A stretch of 64,000 nt of DNA from positions 1-64,000 of the forward strand of contig JAKBCS010000003.1 of assembly GCA_021807595.1 (NCBI GenBank), given 5' to 3'. Positions 42,038 to 50,868 of the stretch are shown one piece after another; the stretch's first letter is position 1, and each line of letters starts with the position of its first letter. The notes below the pieces were generated by a model. That model did not search any database. It saw nothing but the letters and a program-made list of their open reading frames with translations, and was not told where the DNA came from. The DNA is from Planctomycetota bacterium (GTDB taxonomy: Bacteria > Planctomycetota > Planctomycetia > Gemmatales > Gemmataceae). Position numbers and translations under genes: made by a program.

Positions 42038-43249
42038 TTACCTCAACCAGCGCCAGAGTCGAACGGTGCCGTCTTTTCCCGCGGTCAAACACTGCCGGCC
42101 ATCGGGAAGCACTACGACATTCAGCAATCCCCCGTCCGCTCGTTCGGACACGCCCAGCAATTTGCCGGACGACACATCCCAAAGATGGACGTGGGGATCG
42201 GTCTCATCGCCGCAGGCCACGATGCGCCGGCCGTCGGGAGTGAAGGCCGCACACTCGACGCGATTCATCGACCCTTGAAAGCGCTTCACCTCTTTGCCAT
42301 CGGCCACGTTCCACAAACGCACCGTCTTGTCGAAACTGCTGGAGAGCAGCGTTTTCCCATCTTTGGAAAAGGAAAGATTCGTCACCTCCATATTGTGCCC
42401 CGGCAAAGAGCGAATCTCCGTTCCTTTGTCCACGTCCCAAATCCGTATCGTTCCCGGAGTCGCCTCCGCCGTGAAGTGACCGGCCGCCAGTAACTTGCCG
42501 TCCGGCGACACGGCCAAGCAGCGCACCATTCCACGCACGTTCTTGAAGGATCGCATTGATTTTCCGGTCGCTGTATCCCAAACACGGATCGACTGATCCC
42601 AGGCTCCGCTGATCGCGCGTTTGCCGTCCGCCATCAAGAGCGTTCCCCATACCGTCTGCTCGTGCCCCGTCATGGCGTGGACGATATTGCCCGTCTTCAA
42701 GTCGAAGAGATAGACTTTATCCCCGCCTGCAATCACCTGCCGCCCGTCCGCGGAGAAGGCCAGCGACCAGTAGCCATTGTGATGTTCTCCGAACAAGCGA
42801 ATCTGTTTTCCAGCGGCTAGATCCCAATACCGAATGCCGTCTCCACCGGCCGTAATGGCACATTTACCGTCGGGAGACAAGGCGACGCGCCGCACCCATC
42901 GCATACTCGGCTCGTTGTTGAGGTTCGTATGCTCGCCCAGAACGCGGACCATCTCGATATTGACGGCAGAAATAGCGTAGGAAGCCCGCGCTGCGCGCAG
43001 CCGCACATCGGGATCGACGGTCAAGTCGGACGCCGTTCTCTCTAACGTCGTACTCGCCACGGAACCCAGAGCCACGAGGCGTCGCACGGCCTCCTCGCGC
43101 TCCTGAAAGGTTTTTCCATCTAGCTGAGCGATGAGCTTTTCGAGCGCCTTGCTCTCGGTCGAGGATTGGTCCTTTTCCGACTTCGCCTCTCTACCCAACG
43201 CGGTCGAGAGAATACTGGCAATGAGGATGGGACACAGAACGAATCGCAT
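42038..43249 (-). CDS. Exported seven-repeat WD40 protein with short HEAT-like N-terminus
   Basis: 403 aa from ATG 43249; the ORF-track start at 43279 lacks a signal-peptide fit. Signal peptide MRFVLCPILIASILSTALG. Residues about 30-100 (LEKLIAQLDGKTFQEREEAVRRLVALGSVASTTLERTASDLTVDPDVRLRAARASYAI) are one HEAT-like pair often found before WD40 domains in planctomycetes. Seven WD40 units follow, ending with AGKDGTVRLWRWL at the C-terminus, which is exactly one propeller. Extracytoplasmic scaffold is inferred. It is the intact kind of gene of which 4837-5776 is a broken relative. Confidence 0.86.
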   Translation of the reverse strand: MRFVLCPILIASILSTALGREAKSEKDQSSTESKALEKLIAQLDGKTFQEREEAVRRLVALGSVASTTLERTASDLTVDPDVRLRAARASYAISAVNIEMVRVLGEHTNLNNEPSMRWVRRVALSPDGKCAITAGGDGIRYWDLAAGKQIRLFGEHHNGYWSLAFSADGRQVIAGGDKVYLFDLKTGNIVHAMTGHEQTVWGTLLMADGKRAISGAWDQSIRVWDTATGKSMRSFKNVRGMVRCLAVSPDGKLLAAGHFTAEATPGTIRIWDVDKGTEIRSLPGHNMEVTNLSFSKDGKTLLSSSFDKTVRLWNVADGKEVKRFQGSMNRVECAAFTPDGRRIVACGDETDPHVHLWDVSSGKLLGVSERADGGLLNVVVLPDGRQCLTAGKDGTVRLWRWLR

Positions 43250-43417
43250 GACTTGAACGCCTCTCGGTTTCTGGGGCAAACGGAGTTCGCTTCAAATAGT
43301 ATATGCGCGTTGGCTCGTTGGACACAGTGTCGCCCCTCAATTCTGGCCGAACGATGACCCGTCCGTCGGATTCCGCAAAACGGAGCGCCTCGAGCTTGCC
43401 GCGCGGATACATTAACC

Positions 43418-44941
43418 GTGCCGCGCGACTCTCGGAAAGCGGAGCGGCGGAAGTCGTGGTTCGCCAGCCGAGTCTCCCCTCCTGCCCGTGTGAGTGCGGA
43501 AATGCTTACGGTTCATGTCCGCGTTGTGGATGCCGTGGGAAAGCCGACCCCGGTGCGTCTGCGGTTGACCGACGCCGCCGGCGTCGGTCACATGCCGTTT
43601 GGACGAACGGCGACGACGGCCCTCGATTCCAAGGCAAGGGTAGGGGGACAAGTGCGCCTTGGCGATGTCGATTACGCCCATATCGACGGCACCTGCGAAG
43701 TGCAACTTCCGCCCGGCCCCATTCGCATGGAAGCCCATAAGGGACCGGAATATGAGGTAATCCTTCGCGAGGTACTCCTGGGGCCGGGGAAAATCGCTCT
43801 GAGATCGACCATCGAACGCGCGTTCGATTGGCGTTCGCGCGGCTGGTACTCGGGAGACGGCCGAGCGCACGAACTGTCGCCGCACGCGGCTCGCTTGGAG
43901 GGTGCGGCCGAGGGATTAGACGTCGTGAATCTGTTGGCTACCGATTACGTCGCGCTGTTGGCATTCAGCGGATCACAACCGGCGCTGGAAGGGGTGCCTT
44001 ATGTTGTCGTCAATACGATGAATAGCCACCCCACATTGGGGACCGTGGCGCTGTTGAATTGTCACCGCGCGGTCTATCCGCTACGTTTCGGGACGCCGGA
44101 TGCGCGCGACGATTGGTCCGTCGTCGATTGGTGCGATCAATGCCATCGCAAGAAAGGTCTCGTTGTGTCGCCGGATCTGCCGCGTTGGACGCAAGAGCAT
44201 CCGCAGGGAGAAGCATTGGCGGCTCTATTGCTCGGTAAGATCGACGCCTTCGAGATTTGCCATTTAGGCGATCCACAAGGGGAGAAAAGCCTCGCCGACT
44301 GGTATCGACTGCTCGCCTGTGGGGTTCGGAAGCCGTTGATGGGTTCCAGCGGCAAGATGAGTAATGCCACAGTCCTCGGAGCGGTTCGTACCTACGCTCG
44401 TCTGGAACCGGGATGTGATTTCAGGTACGGTTCCTGGATCGAGGCGGTGCGCGCCGGCCGAACCTTCATCACCGAGGGACCATTGTTGTCCCTGACGGTG
44501 AACGGGCTTGAACCCGGCGCGTTCGTGTCGCCACCCGACGACAAGCAACTGGCGCGCGTGGCAATCGAGGCGTGCAGCGTGACGCCGTTCGATCGTTTGG
44601 AATTGTTGTATAACGGCGAAGTCGTGGCACGATGCGAGGCGAGCGCGGATAAACGCCTGGAAAAACTGGAAGTCGAAGTGCCTCTCGGCGCGAGTGGCTG
44701 GCTGGCGGCGCGCTGTCTGAAAGGCGAAACCGTCCGCGCTCACACCTCACCGGTCTATGTGCGGATCGAGGGCCGCCCCGTGTCCGCGCATGCGGATACC
44801 CTCGCTCCGTTCCTTGCCGTGCTGGAGCGCACACTGGCATGGGTGCGAAACGAGGCGCGATGCGACAAGAAAAGCCGGCGCGAACAACTGGTGCAGACGT
44901 TGGAATCCGCACGGCAGGTGTTGACTCGCCGTACTTCTTGA
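43418..44941 (+). CDS. PHP/CehA-like protein with unusual metal-site motif
   Basis: 507 aa from GTG 43418; ATG 43502 is an alternative, giving a start right at the first domain (MLTVHVRVVDAVGKPTPVRLRLTDAAG). An N-terminal beta-rich domain is followed by WRSRGWYSGDGRAHELSPHAARLEGAAEGLDVVNLLATDYV. It aligns in pattern with the SGDLHxH...AEGLDVVNLL entry of CehA/McbA-type PHP hydrolases, but the expected HxH is RAH here. NCHRAVYPL, FEICHLGD and GSSGKMSN mark later parts, and a Tyr/Asp-rich region follows. Activity is uncertain. No signal peptide was seen with either start. Confidence 0.65.
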   Translation: MPRDSRKAERRKSWFASRVSPPARVSAEMLTVHVRVVDAVGKPTPVRLRLTDAAGVGHMPFGRTATTALDSKARVGGQVRLGDVDYAHIDGTCEVQLPPGPIRMEAHKGPEYEVILREVLLGPGKIALRSTIERAFDWRSRGWYSGDGRAHELSPHAARLEGAAEGLDVVNLLATDYVALLAFSGSQPALEGVPYVVVNTMNSHPTLGTVALLNCHRAVYPLRFGTPDARDDWSVVDWCDQCHRKKGLVVSPDLPRWTQEHPQGEALAALLLGKIDAFEICHLGDPQGEKSLADWYRLLACGVRKPLMGSSGKMSNATVLGAVRTYARLEPGCDFRYGSWIEAVRAGRTFITEGPLLSLTVNGLEPGAFVSPPDDKQLARVAIEACSVTPFDRLELLYNGEVVARCEASADKRLEKLEVEVPLGASGWLAARCLKGETVRAHTSPVYVRIEGRPVSAHADTLAPFLAVLERTLAWVRNEARCDKKSRREQLVQTLESARQVLTRRTS

Positions 44942-44950
44942 CGGTCCAGC

Positions 44951-44992
44951 GCTCCTCGACTCCGCCCTCTACTCGGAGGCGAGGGGAGGAGC
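44951..44992. repeat. GC-rich imperfect inverted repeat
   Basis: GCTCCTC...GAGGAGC outer arms enclose CGCC...GGCG and the core CTCTACTCGGAGG. It resembles the CCCTCTCCCCTGAGTACAGG family. It lies 10 bases after the PHP-like stop and 22 bases before the K+ channel start, filling the gap. Confidence 0.5.
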
Positions 44993-45014
44993 GAACTCAC
45001 GGGAGAGTAAAACG

Positions 45015-46013
45015 GTGCCGCGCCGATACCTCGTATTGCTACTCATTCCCGTCGTCCTCATCTTGGCCGGCACGTTGGGCTACTACTTGATTGAGCCGAG
45101 CTATTCGCTGTTCGACGCCCTGTACATGACCGTCATTACCCTGACGACGGTGGGGTACGAGGAAGTACATCATCCGTTGTCGCGGCACGGTCGCGTGTTC
45201 ACGATGGCACTTCTGCTCATCGGCGTATTCGTGTTCTTCTACACCATCACCGAGCTATTGCGCTCGGTCGTAAGCGGCGAAGTAAGGCAATTGTTGGGGA
45301 GGCAGCGCATGGAGCGGAGTTTGGCGGGACTTAAGAACCATATGATAATCTGCGGCTATGGGCGCATGGGTCGGCGCGTCTGCGAAGAGTTCTCGCGCCA
45401 GGGGCTGCCGTTCGTTCTCATCGACCGGCGCGCCGAGCTGTTGCAAGATTTCGAGGTGCCTCACGGCATCGCGCTGCCCGGCGATGCCACCTCGGACGAG
45501 GTACTCAAACATGCCGGAGTCGAGCGTGCCCGCGCCCTGGTGACGGTCGCCGCTTCCGACGCCGACAATCTGTTCATCACCCTTAGCGCGCGATTGCTCA
45601 ACGACAAGCTGTTCATCGTGGCGCGCGCCGAAGGCGAGTTGGCCGAGGAAAAACTGCTCCGCGCAGGAGCCAATCGGGTGGTTGCGCCCTATGTCATCGG
45701 CGGCACCAAGGTAGCGATGGCGGTGCTGCGTCCCGCCGTGGTCGATTTCATCGAATTGGCCACGCGCACGGAGCATCTCGATCTGCAGATCGAAGAGACG
45801 TTGATCCAATCCGGCAGCAAGTTGGACGGTGCCACCCTGCACTCCAGCGGCTTACGGCAAGAGCTTGGAGTTATCGTCGTGGCCATCAAAAAGGCCGACG
45901 GGCATCTCGTTGCCAACCCTCCCGGCGACGCAAGAATGGTGCCCGGCGACACGCTGATCGCCCTCGGACCTCGCAAGGGGTTGGATCGCGTCGATGTCTT
46001 GGCGAGCAAGTAG
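45015..46013 (+). CDS. Potassium channel with RCK (TrkA-N/TrkA-C) domains
   Basis: 332 aa from GTG 45015, preceded by GGGAGAG. Two transmembrane helices (about 5-24 and 62-82) flank a pore loop whose selectivity filter is TTVGYEE (44-50), a variant of TVGYGD. A cytoplasmic RCK domain begins at HMIICGYGRMGRRVCEEF, with the nucleotide-binding GxGxxG, DR in VLIDRRAELL and PGDATSDEVLKHAGVERARALV. A TrkA-C domain (about residues 245-330) ends the protein. The layout matches MthK-type ligand-gated K+ channels. Gating ligand unknown. Confidence 0.9.
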   Translation: MPRRYLVLLLIPVVLILAGTLGYYLIEPSYSLFDALYMTVITLTTVGYEEVHHPLSRHGRVFTMALLLIGVFVFFYTITELLRSVVSGEVRQLLGRQRMERSLAGLKNHMIICGYGRMGRRVCEEFSRQGLPFVLIDRRAELLQDFEVPHGIALPGDATSDEVLKHAGVERARALVTVAASDADNLFITLSARLLNDKLFIVARAEGELAEEKLLRAGANRVVAPYVIGGTKVAMAVLRPAVVDFIELATRTEHLDLQIEETLIQSGSKLDGATLHSSGLRQELGVIVVAIKKADGHLVANPPGDARMVPGDTLIALGPRKGLDRVDVLASK

Positions 46014-46053
46014 CAAATCGGCGACTCGACTCGACCGAATTGTGAAGATGCTC

Positions 46054-46082
46054 TTGACAGCGAGCAACACCTTTTGTATTAG
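46054..46082 (+). promoter_or_regulatory. Probable sigma-70-type promoter upstream of the fliA-like gene
   Basis: TTGACA (46054-46059) and TATTAG (46077-46082) are separated by 17 bases, giving a perfect -35 and a 4/6 -10. Transcription would begin near 46089, about 700 bases before the sigma-factor ATG. The 780-base gap contains no convincing ORF. It has several short perfect stems: TCCGCGCGAA-GGGG-TTCGCGCGGA (46202-46225), ACGGCCC-CTTTT-GGGCCGT (46391-46409) and GCGAGC-AACCG-GCTCGC (46625-46641). Confidence 0.5.
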
Positions 46083-46793
46083 CCCCACCCTCGCACTTAA
46101 CGCATGGACTTGTCTGGGCGACGCCGATCTCGGCCAAGCGTCTTTCCCTTTTGGGGACGATCGCTTGCCGAGGAAGGATACCGTCGTCAATCGTGGGGCG
46201 ATCCGCGCGAAGGGGTTCGCGCGGAGTTCGTGCAAATGCGAGACGTGGCCGTTGGGTGGCACGGGGGGCGAACGCGCAATCCGCGCGCACGGAGCGCTCG
46301 CGCCGAACGGCAACGACGAAGGGATCGACGTACAAAAACGTGATTTTCTCTTCAGGGAACCACGGCGAGTCGTCGATAGAGGATTAGCTAACGGCCCCTT
46401 TTGGGCCGTCACGGACGGGGGTTTGGCAAGAGGGGGTTCGGTGCCCGCGAGGGCGAGCAGAGAATGCGACGAGCCGCAAACCGCTCCGACGACGGGGGAG
46501 TCGCGGAGTGGACCACGATACGGCTTCGCAAGCTCCAGAACGACTGTGAAACCAGGGGACGCCGGCTCGGCGTTGCCAACCGATTGAGGCGAAACGCGGC
46601 GGTTGGAATAACGGAAGACGCATCGCGAGCAACCGGCTCGCAACGAACGCTTCCCAGGTATCGACAGTCCGACTTTCTTTCCCAATTGTCTCCGCTCGGA
46701 GTGCGAGCGTCGAAAGCGACGCCGTCCGCTCTGCGCACGGGGAACGATTGGGTGGGACCGAATGACCACTTGCCTTACAGCAGGGAGGAGTCC

Positions 46794-47570
46794 ATGGCGA
46801 CACATGTGGACGTGGATATTCAGCAAGTTTGGCGCGAGTATCGAGCGCATCCGAGCATCGAGTTGCGCAATCAACTCGTCGAACGCTATTTGCCGCTCGT
46901 CAAATACAATGCCGAGCGTATTTGGGCGCGATTACCCGATGGCGTCGATCTCGACGACCTCATCAGCGCGGGAGTCTTTGGCCTGATGGATGCCATCGAC
47001 GCCTTCGATCTCGAACGCGGCGTGAAGTTCGAGACCTATTGCGTGCCGCGTATCCGAGGTGCCATGCTCGACGAGCTACGCACCATGGATTGGGTGCCGC
47101 GGCTGGTTCGCAGCAAGGCGACGAAGATGGAAGAAGCGCGCAAAACGCTCGAAGCCGCGCTCGGTCGCCCGCCGCGCCCCGATGAAATGGCCCTACGACT
47201 CGATGTCAGCATCGACGAGTACAACAAAATGGTCGGCGATGCCACTGCCGTTAGCCAAGTCAGTCTCAACAAAAAATGGTACGAGACCGACAGCTACAAA
47301 GACGTGCGCGAGATCGACATTCTCGAAGACAAGAAGGCCGAAGATCCCACGCACCGTCTGCAAAACCGCGATCTGATGCGGCTCGTCACACGCGGCCTAA
47401 ACCGCAACGAGCGGCTCATCATCATTCTTTACTATTACGAAGACATGACGATGAAAGAGATTGGCGCGACGCTCGATCTCAGCGAGTCTCGCGTCAGTCA
47501 GATGCATTCGAGCATCGTTGCCCGTTTGCAAACGCAGCTGGCGCAGCGGCGTCCCGAGTTCAGCAATTAA
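46794..47570 (+). CDS. fliA: FliA/WhiG-type RNA polymerase sigma factor
   Basis: 258 aa from ATG 46794, with AGGGAGGAG just upstream; the ORF track runs further up through non-coding sequence. Region 2 (NQLVERYLPLVKYNAERIWARLPDGVDLDDLISAGVFGLMDAIDAFDLERGVKFETYCVPRIRGAMLDELRTMDWVPR) and region 4 (LNRNERLIIILYYYEDMTMKEIGATLDLSESRVSQMHSSIVARL) are typical of sigma-28. It directs RNA polymerase to late flagellar genes. No anti-sigma factor FlgM was found beside it or in the flagellar operon. It lies 29 kb from that operon. Confidence 0.93.
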   Translation: MATHVDVDIQQVWREYRAHPSIELRNQLVERYLPLVKYNAERIWARLPDGVDLDDLISAGVFGLMDAIDAFDLERGVKFETYCVPRIRGAMLDELRTMDWVPRLVRSKATKMEEARKTLEAALGRPPRPDEMALRLDVSIDEYNKMVGDATAVSQVSLNKKWYETDSYKDVREIDILEDKKAEDPTHRLQNRDLMRLVTRGLNRNERLIIILYYYEDMTMKEIGATLDLSESRVSQMHSSIVARLQTQLAQRRPEFSN

Positions 47571-47596
47571 ACGCTCGATACCAAGGTCGGTGCCAG

Positions 47597-47630
47597 AGTT
47601 GCCGGGTGGATACATCACCGCCCGGCAACT
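47597..47630. terminator. Hairpin between fliA and convergent Nudix gene
   Basis: AGTTGCCGGG (47597-47606) pairs exactly with CCCGGCAACT (47621-47630) around a 14-base loop. The right arm overlaps the Nudix stop codon. Position between convergent genes suggests a shared terminator; there is no strong T-run. Confidence 0.5.
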
Positions 47631-48045
47631 AGCGCTGCCGGTTCGCCGAGCAGAAGGGCATCGCCTCGCGGATCAATTCGCGCAAACCGGCGTCGTCGAT
47701 ACGTTGGATGGCTTCCTCGGGGACGAGCCAACAGCGTTGGCGAAGGTCGCGTTCCGGCCAGCGTTCGGCCACGTCCGTCACATTCATTACGAAAATCGTG
47801 ACGTGACAAGTAAAGCCCGACTTCTCGTAGAGATAAGTGCCGATGGGATCGGACTGTAGCACGCCGACCAAGCCGGCCTCCTCCCATGCCTCTTGCAAGG
47901 CGATCTCCGCGGACGACTTACCCGGTTCCAAACAGCCCTTGGGCACTACCCAGCGTTTGCCGCCGCGCGAAGACACGACACAAATACGATCGCCATCGAT
48001 CGGAATGACGCCGGCTTGACGAATCACACTTGAAGAGCTTGGCAT
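47629..48045 (-). CDS. Nudix hydrolase
   Basis: 138 aa from ATG 48045 (MPSSSSVIRQAGVIPI); the longer ORF start is not supported. The Nudix box GCLEPGKSSAEIALQEAWEEAGLVG (consensus GX5EX7REUXEEXGU) is present with Q in place of R. The family hydrolyses nucleoside diphosphates linked to another group. The start IRQAGVIPIDGDRICVVSSRGGKRWVVPKG is similar to diadenosine/diphosphoinositol-type Nudix enzymes, so a polyphosphate-type substrate is possible. Not specific. Confidence 0.9.
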   Translation of the reverse strand: MPSSSSVIRQAGVIPIDGDRICVVSSRGGKRWVVPKGCLEPGKSSAEIALQEAWEEAGLVGVLQSDPIGTYLYEKSGFTCHVTIFVMNVTDVAERWPERDLRQRCWLVPEEAIQRIDDAGLRELIREAMPFCSANRQR

Positions 48046-48189
48046 GTCGATCCCCGCGCAACCAAGAAATCTCGCCTCTGTATAAAATGTCCTAAAAGGC
48101 ACTGCCGGGTCAAGAAGGGTTCGCGCATTTTCGCGCAATCTACTTGTCTTTCTGAAGAAATGGGATGTGTGCCAAGATGTATCGCCCGA

Positions 48190-48852
48190 TCATTGCGGCG
48201 CGCCCTCGCGGAATGTGTCGGGAGGAGGTTGCCGATCGTCTTCGGGACGAATGCGGTCGTCTTCGGATGTCGGCCGCTGGCTTGGGGTGTGGCGGGAGTC
48301 GTTCCAGCTCTCGCGCGCCAAGTCGTCGAGCCGTTCCGGCGCGACGTGCCATTCGTCCTGATAGGCGTTCACAAACTCTTGAGCCACCCCGACGAGCGTC
48401 ATGTCCCGATCGGTGATCTCCCTGGCCCGAATGGAGTTGAACTGCACCACGACGGCGAGAATCACCCAAAGGATTAACATCACCACGGAGCCGACGCACA
48501 AGAGTCCTCCCAAATCGTCGCCCCTGGCATTGTTGTCGAGCGACACGGCCCAAGTGACTCCGCCAAGCAAAAGGATGCCGAACAGGCTGCCGACCACCAA
48601 AAGCTGTCGTGCGAGCCAATGGTTTTTATGCGCCTCGCACAGCGGGGCCTCGACCGTTCGCCGTTTGGTAGTGACGGCCGCGACGATCGCGAAGGGGACC
48701 AGCCCGCAGACAAAGAGTAGAATCCACACCCAAGATGGAAACCAAGAGAATCGCTTGCGCTTAAAAAGCGCCGCGGGTTCGCCGCATTGCATGCACAGAT
48801 CCGGCAACGCGGTCACTCGCTCGTCGCCAGAGTACAATCGTAGATCTGCCAT
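48190..48852 (-). CDS. Hypothetical membrane protein with CxxC start
   Basis: 220 aa from ATG 48852 (MADLRLYSGDERVTALPDLCMQCGEPA). A CMQCG motif near the N-terminus and APLCEAHKNHW after the first hairpin may form a small metal site. Four hydrophobic helices follow in two pairs (WVWILLFVCGLVPFAIVAAVT; LLVVGSLFGILLLGGVTWAVS; LLCVGSVVMLILWVILAVVV). The tail is acidic and polar (TSEDDRIRPEDDRQPPPD). The family is not recognised beyond general similarity to planctomycete inner-membrane proteins of this size. Confidence 0.65.
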   Translation of the reverse strand: MADLRLYSGDERVTALPDLCMQCGEPAALFKRKRFSWFPSWVWILLFVCGLVPFAIVAAVTTKRRTVEAPLCEAHKNHWLARQLLVVGSLFGILLLGGVTWAVSLDNNARGDDLGGLLCVGSVVMLILWVILAVVVQFNSIRAREITDRDMTLVGVAQEFVNAYQDEWHVAPERLDDLARESWNDSRHTPSQRPTSEDDRIRPEDDRQPPPDTFREGAPQ

Positions 48853-48943
48853 AACCAGTTCTCCGAGGTTGCCCAACGCGGTTGGTAAAGCGATAGTAGG
48901 CGGTTGCATTTATTTGGTCAAGTAACGTAGCGAGACATTTTCC

Positions 48944-50020
48944 ATGAGCGCATCGATCTTCGATCCTTTGACCCTGCCGCCCTTGTGGACGGCGGATCTG
49001 CCCGGCATCGGCGGACGTATCAAGGTGCGACTCGACGATTTCGAGGTCGAAGAGATTCCGGCCTATCCACCCTCTGGCGCGGGCGATTATTTGTACCTCT
49101 GGATCGAAAAGCGCGACATGGGGGCCGAGTTTTTCGCGCGGCAAGTGGCGCGTCGATTGGGCGTGGATGCGGCGGAGGTCGGCACTGCGGGGTTAAAGGA
49201 TCGCCGCGCGGTGACACGGCAAATGGTATCGGTGCCCGCCGTCGTCGAACCGCGCCTGAACGAGTTGGAAGGGGACGGCATACGTCTGTTGAGCGTCAAC
49301 CGCCATACCAACAAGTTGAAGCCGGGCCATCTGCACGGCAATCGATTCCGCATCGTGGTGCGCGAAGCCCACGCCGATGCCGTTCGCCGGTTGCCGCCTT
49401 TGTTGGAGCGCGTGCGCCGCGATGGCTTGGCCAATTTCTACGGCGAACAACGCTTCGGACGCGAAGGCGAAACGGTCCTCCTCGGCTTATCGATGTTGCG
49501 GAGAGAGCCGCCGCCGGAGGGGGCGGGCGCGAGCATCCGTAAGCCATTTCTACGCAAGTTAGCGCTGTCGGCGGCGCAATCGGCCCTGTTCAATCACTAT
49601 CTGGCCGCACGCATGAAAGAGGGGCTTCTGCGAACCGTGCTTCGCGGTGATGCCATGGCGCGTTGGCCCTTCGGTGGGATGTTCGTGGCCGAAAATGTCG
49701 TGCGCGAACAAGAACGCTTGGAGGCGCGCGAGATCGTCGGTGCAGGACCAATGTTTGGACGGAAGATGTTTCGGGCCGCCGAAACTGCCGCCGAGCGCGA
49801 GGCAACGACACTGGCCGATTCCGGATTGACACCGATGGCCTTCCACGACTTCGGCAAACTTCTCTCCGGCACGCGGCGGCACAATCTCGTTTATGTGGAT
49901 GATCTTCAGGCCGAAGTGGAAGCGGAAGGCGTTCGATTGTCCTTCAGCCTCCCAGCGGGCAGCTACGCCACCGTCCTGTTGCGCGAACTCACCAAGAGCG
50001 ACCTGTCCAGCAACGATTAG
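48944..50020 (+). CDS. truD: tRNA pseudouridine(13) synthase
   Basis: 358 aa. GRIKVRLDDFEVEEIPAYPPSGAGDYLYLWIEKRDM at the start, the catalytic GTAGLKDRRAVTRQMVSV (Asp of KD), NKLKPGHLHGNRFRIVVRE, GLANFYGEQRFGREGE and LSAAQSALFNHYLAARM are all TruD hallmarks. It isomerises U13 of tRNA-Glu in the cytoplasm. The insertion domain, around residues 165-300, is present. It is divergent from the membrane-protein gene 91 bases away and transcribed alone. Confidence 0.96.
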   Translation: MSASIFDPLTLPPLWTADLPGIGGRIKVRLDDFEVEEIPAYPPSGAGDYLYLWIEKRDMGAEFFARQVARRLGVDAAEVGTAGLKDRRAVTRQMVSVPAVVEPRLNELEGDGIRLLSVNRHTNKLKPGHLHGNRFRIVVREAHADAVRRLPPLLERVRRDGLANFYGEQRFGREGETVLLGLSMLRREPPPEGAGASIRKPFLRKLALSAAQSALFNHYLAARMKEGLLRTVLRGDAMARWPFGGMFVAENVVREQERLEAREIVGAGPMFGRKMFRAAETAAEREATTLADSGLTPMAFHDFGKLLSGTRRHNLVYVDDLQAEVEAEGVRLSFSLPAGSYATVLLRELTKSDLSSND

Positions 50021-50034
50021 CCTCGACGAAGACA

Positions 50035-50072
50035 AGCCGGAGGGGAAGGGCAACCAACGCCTCCCTCCGGCT
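50035..50072. terminator. Hairpin between convergent truD and exported-protein gene
   Basis: AGCCGGAGGG (50035-50044) pairs with CCCTCCGGCT (50063-50072). The 85-base gap between the two convergent genes suggests a terminator role. No T-run is visible. Confidence 0.5.
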
Positions 50073-50105
50073 CGCGAAATCGAGCGATGTTCGTTCTCCG
50101 TCGGG

Positions 50106-50576
50106 TCAACGCAGGCCGAACCCGAAAGCGGAGAAATAGGGATTGTAGGTAACGATATTGTAAGGGTTGTAGTTGTACGGATTGTAGTAGGGTATGCCCG
50201 TCGTCACATACGGATTGTACGTTGGATAAAAATAGGGGTTAAAGGGGTTGTAGAGGGCATTGTACAGCTGTGTCTGAATCCGCAAGGTGTTCAGAGCCGC
50301 GACTTGGTTGAGGTTCAAACCCAGCGGCGTGTAAGTGAACGAGTTGGCATAGGGTATGATGGGCGGCGGGGTGGCCACGAACGCGCGCGGCGGGATGTAC
50401 GGAACCACCGGCGGAACGTAAGGCCGAACCATGGGAACGAAGGGCCGAACCGGAGCATAGGGCCGGATCGGTCCATAGGGTGGACGAAACTGAGCCTGGA
50501 TCGAAGCCTGCGACAACGCGAGGCCGACTAGTCCCAGCAGCGATACCAAACCGAAGAAACGCCAAGAACGGTTCAT
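50106..50576 (-). CDS. Small exported Pro/Tyr/Asn-rich protein
   Basis: 156 aa from ATG 50576. Signal peptide MNRSWRFFGLVSLLGLVGLALSQASIQA, then a Pro/Arg/Tyr-rich stretch (PPYGPIRPYAPVRPFVPMVRPYVPPVVPYIPP) and a short helix (LNQVAALNTLRIQTQLYNAL). A tail of NPF/NPY units follows (NPFNPYFYPTYNPYV, YYNPYNYNPYN). Low-complexity exported proteins of this kind are typical of planctomycetes. Function is unknown; an extracellular structural role is a guess. The 292 bases upstream to the next gene hold nothing recognisable. Confidence 0.72.
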   Translation of the reverse strand: MNRSWRFFGLVSLLGLVGLALSQASIQAQFRPPYGPIRPYAPVRPFVPMVRPYVPPVVPYIPPRAFVATPPPIIPYANSFTYTPLGLNLNQVAALNTLRIQTQLYNALYNPFNPYFYPTYNPYVTTGIPYYNPYNYNPYNIVTYNPYFSAFGFGLR

Positions 50577-50868
50577 GGGAGATTCCTCTCTGCGATTAGG
50601 GCCGGCAAATGCACCACCGTCTGCCCACTCGACTCTTCCGCATAGTCTCATTATGAGCGATTGTCGTACCGAACACGAGCCTTTTTTTGACATTGGCACG
50701 ACGTTGGACATAACCGTATTCAAATCATTAGGTTGCATCAAATGCCCTCGCTCGGTATTTGCCGACGAATCTCTAAGTGTCGCGGAAAGACACAACGGAA
50801 TGTGTCAAGATGACACGGTTTATCCAAGCGAGGACATGCGGAGCGCGTCCAAATCGGATCGTGCCTTC

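Noticed and set aside
46401-46793. Upstream extension of the sigma factor to 389 aa
   Set aside because: A strong ribosome site and the conserved start at 46794 show the true start; the extension has no sigma-factor similarity.
45852-46874. 340-aa minus-strand ORF covering the gap before fliA
   Set aside because: No motif, composition of a random GC-rich frame, overlaps two real genes. The gap is treated as non-coding.
50690-50706. Sigma-54-like TGGCACGACGTTGGA
   Set aside because: The spacing between the GG and GC elements is one base short and the GC is replaced; no gene start follows on that strand.
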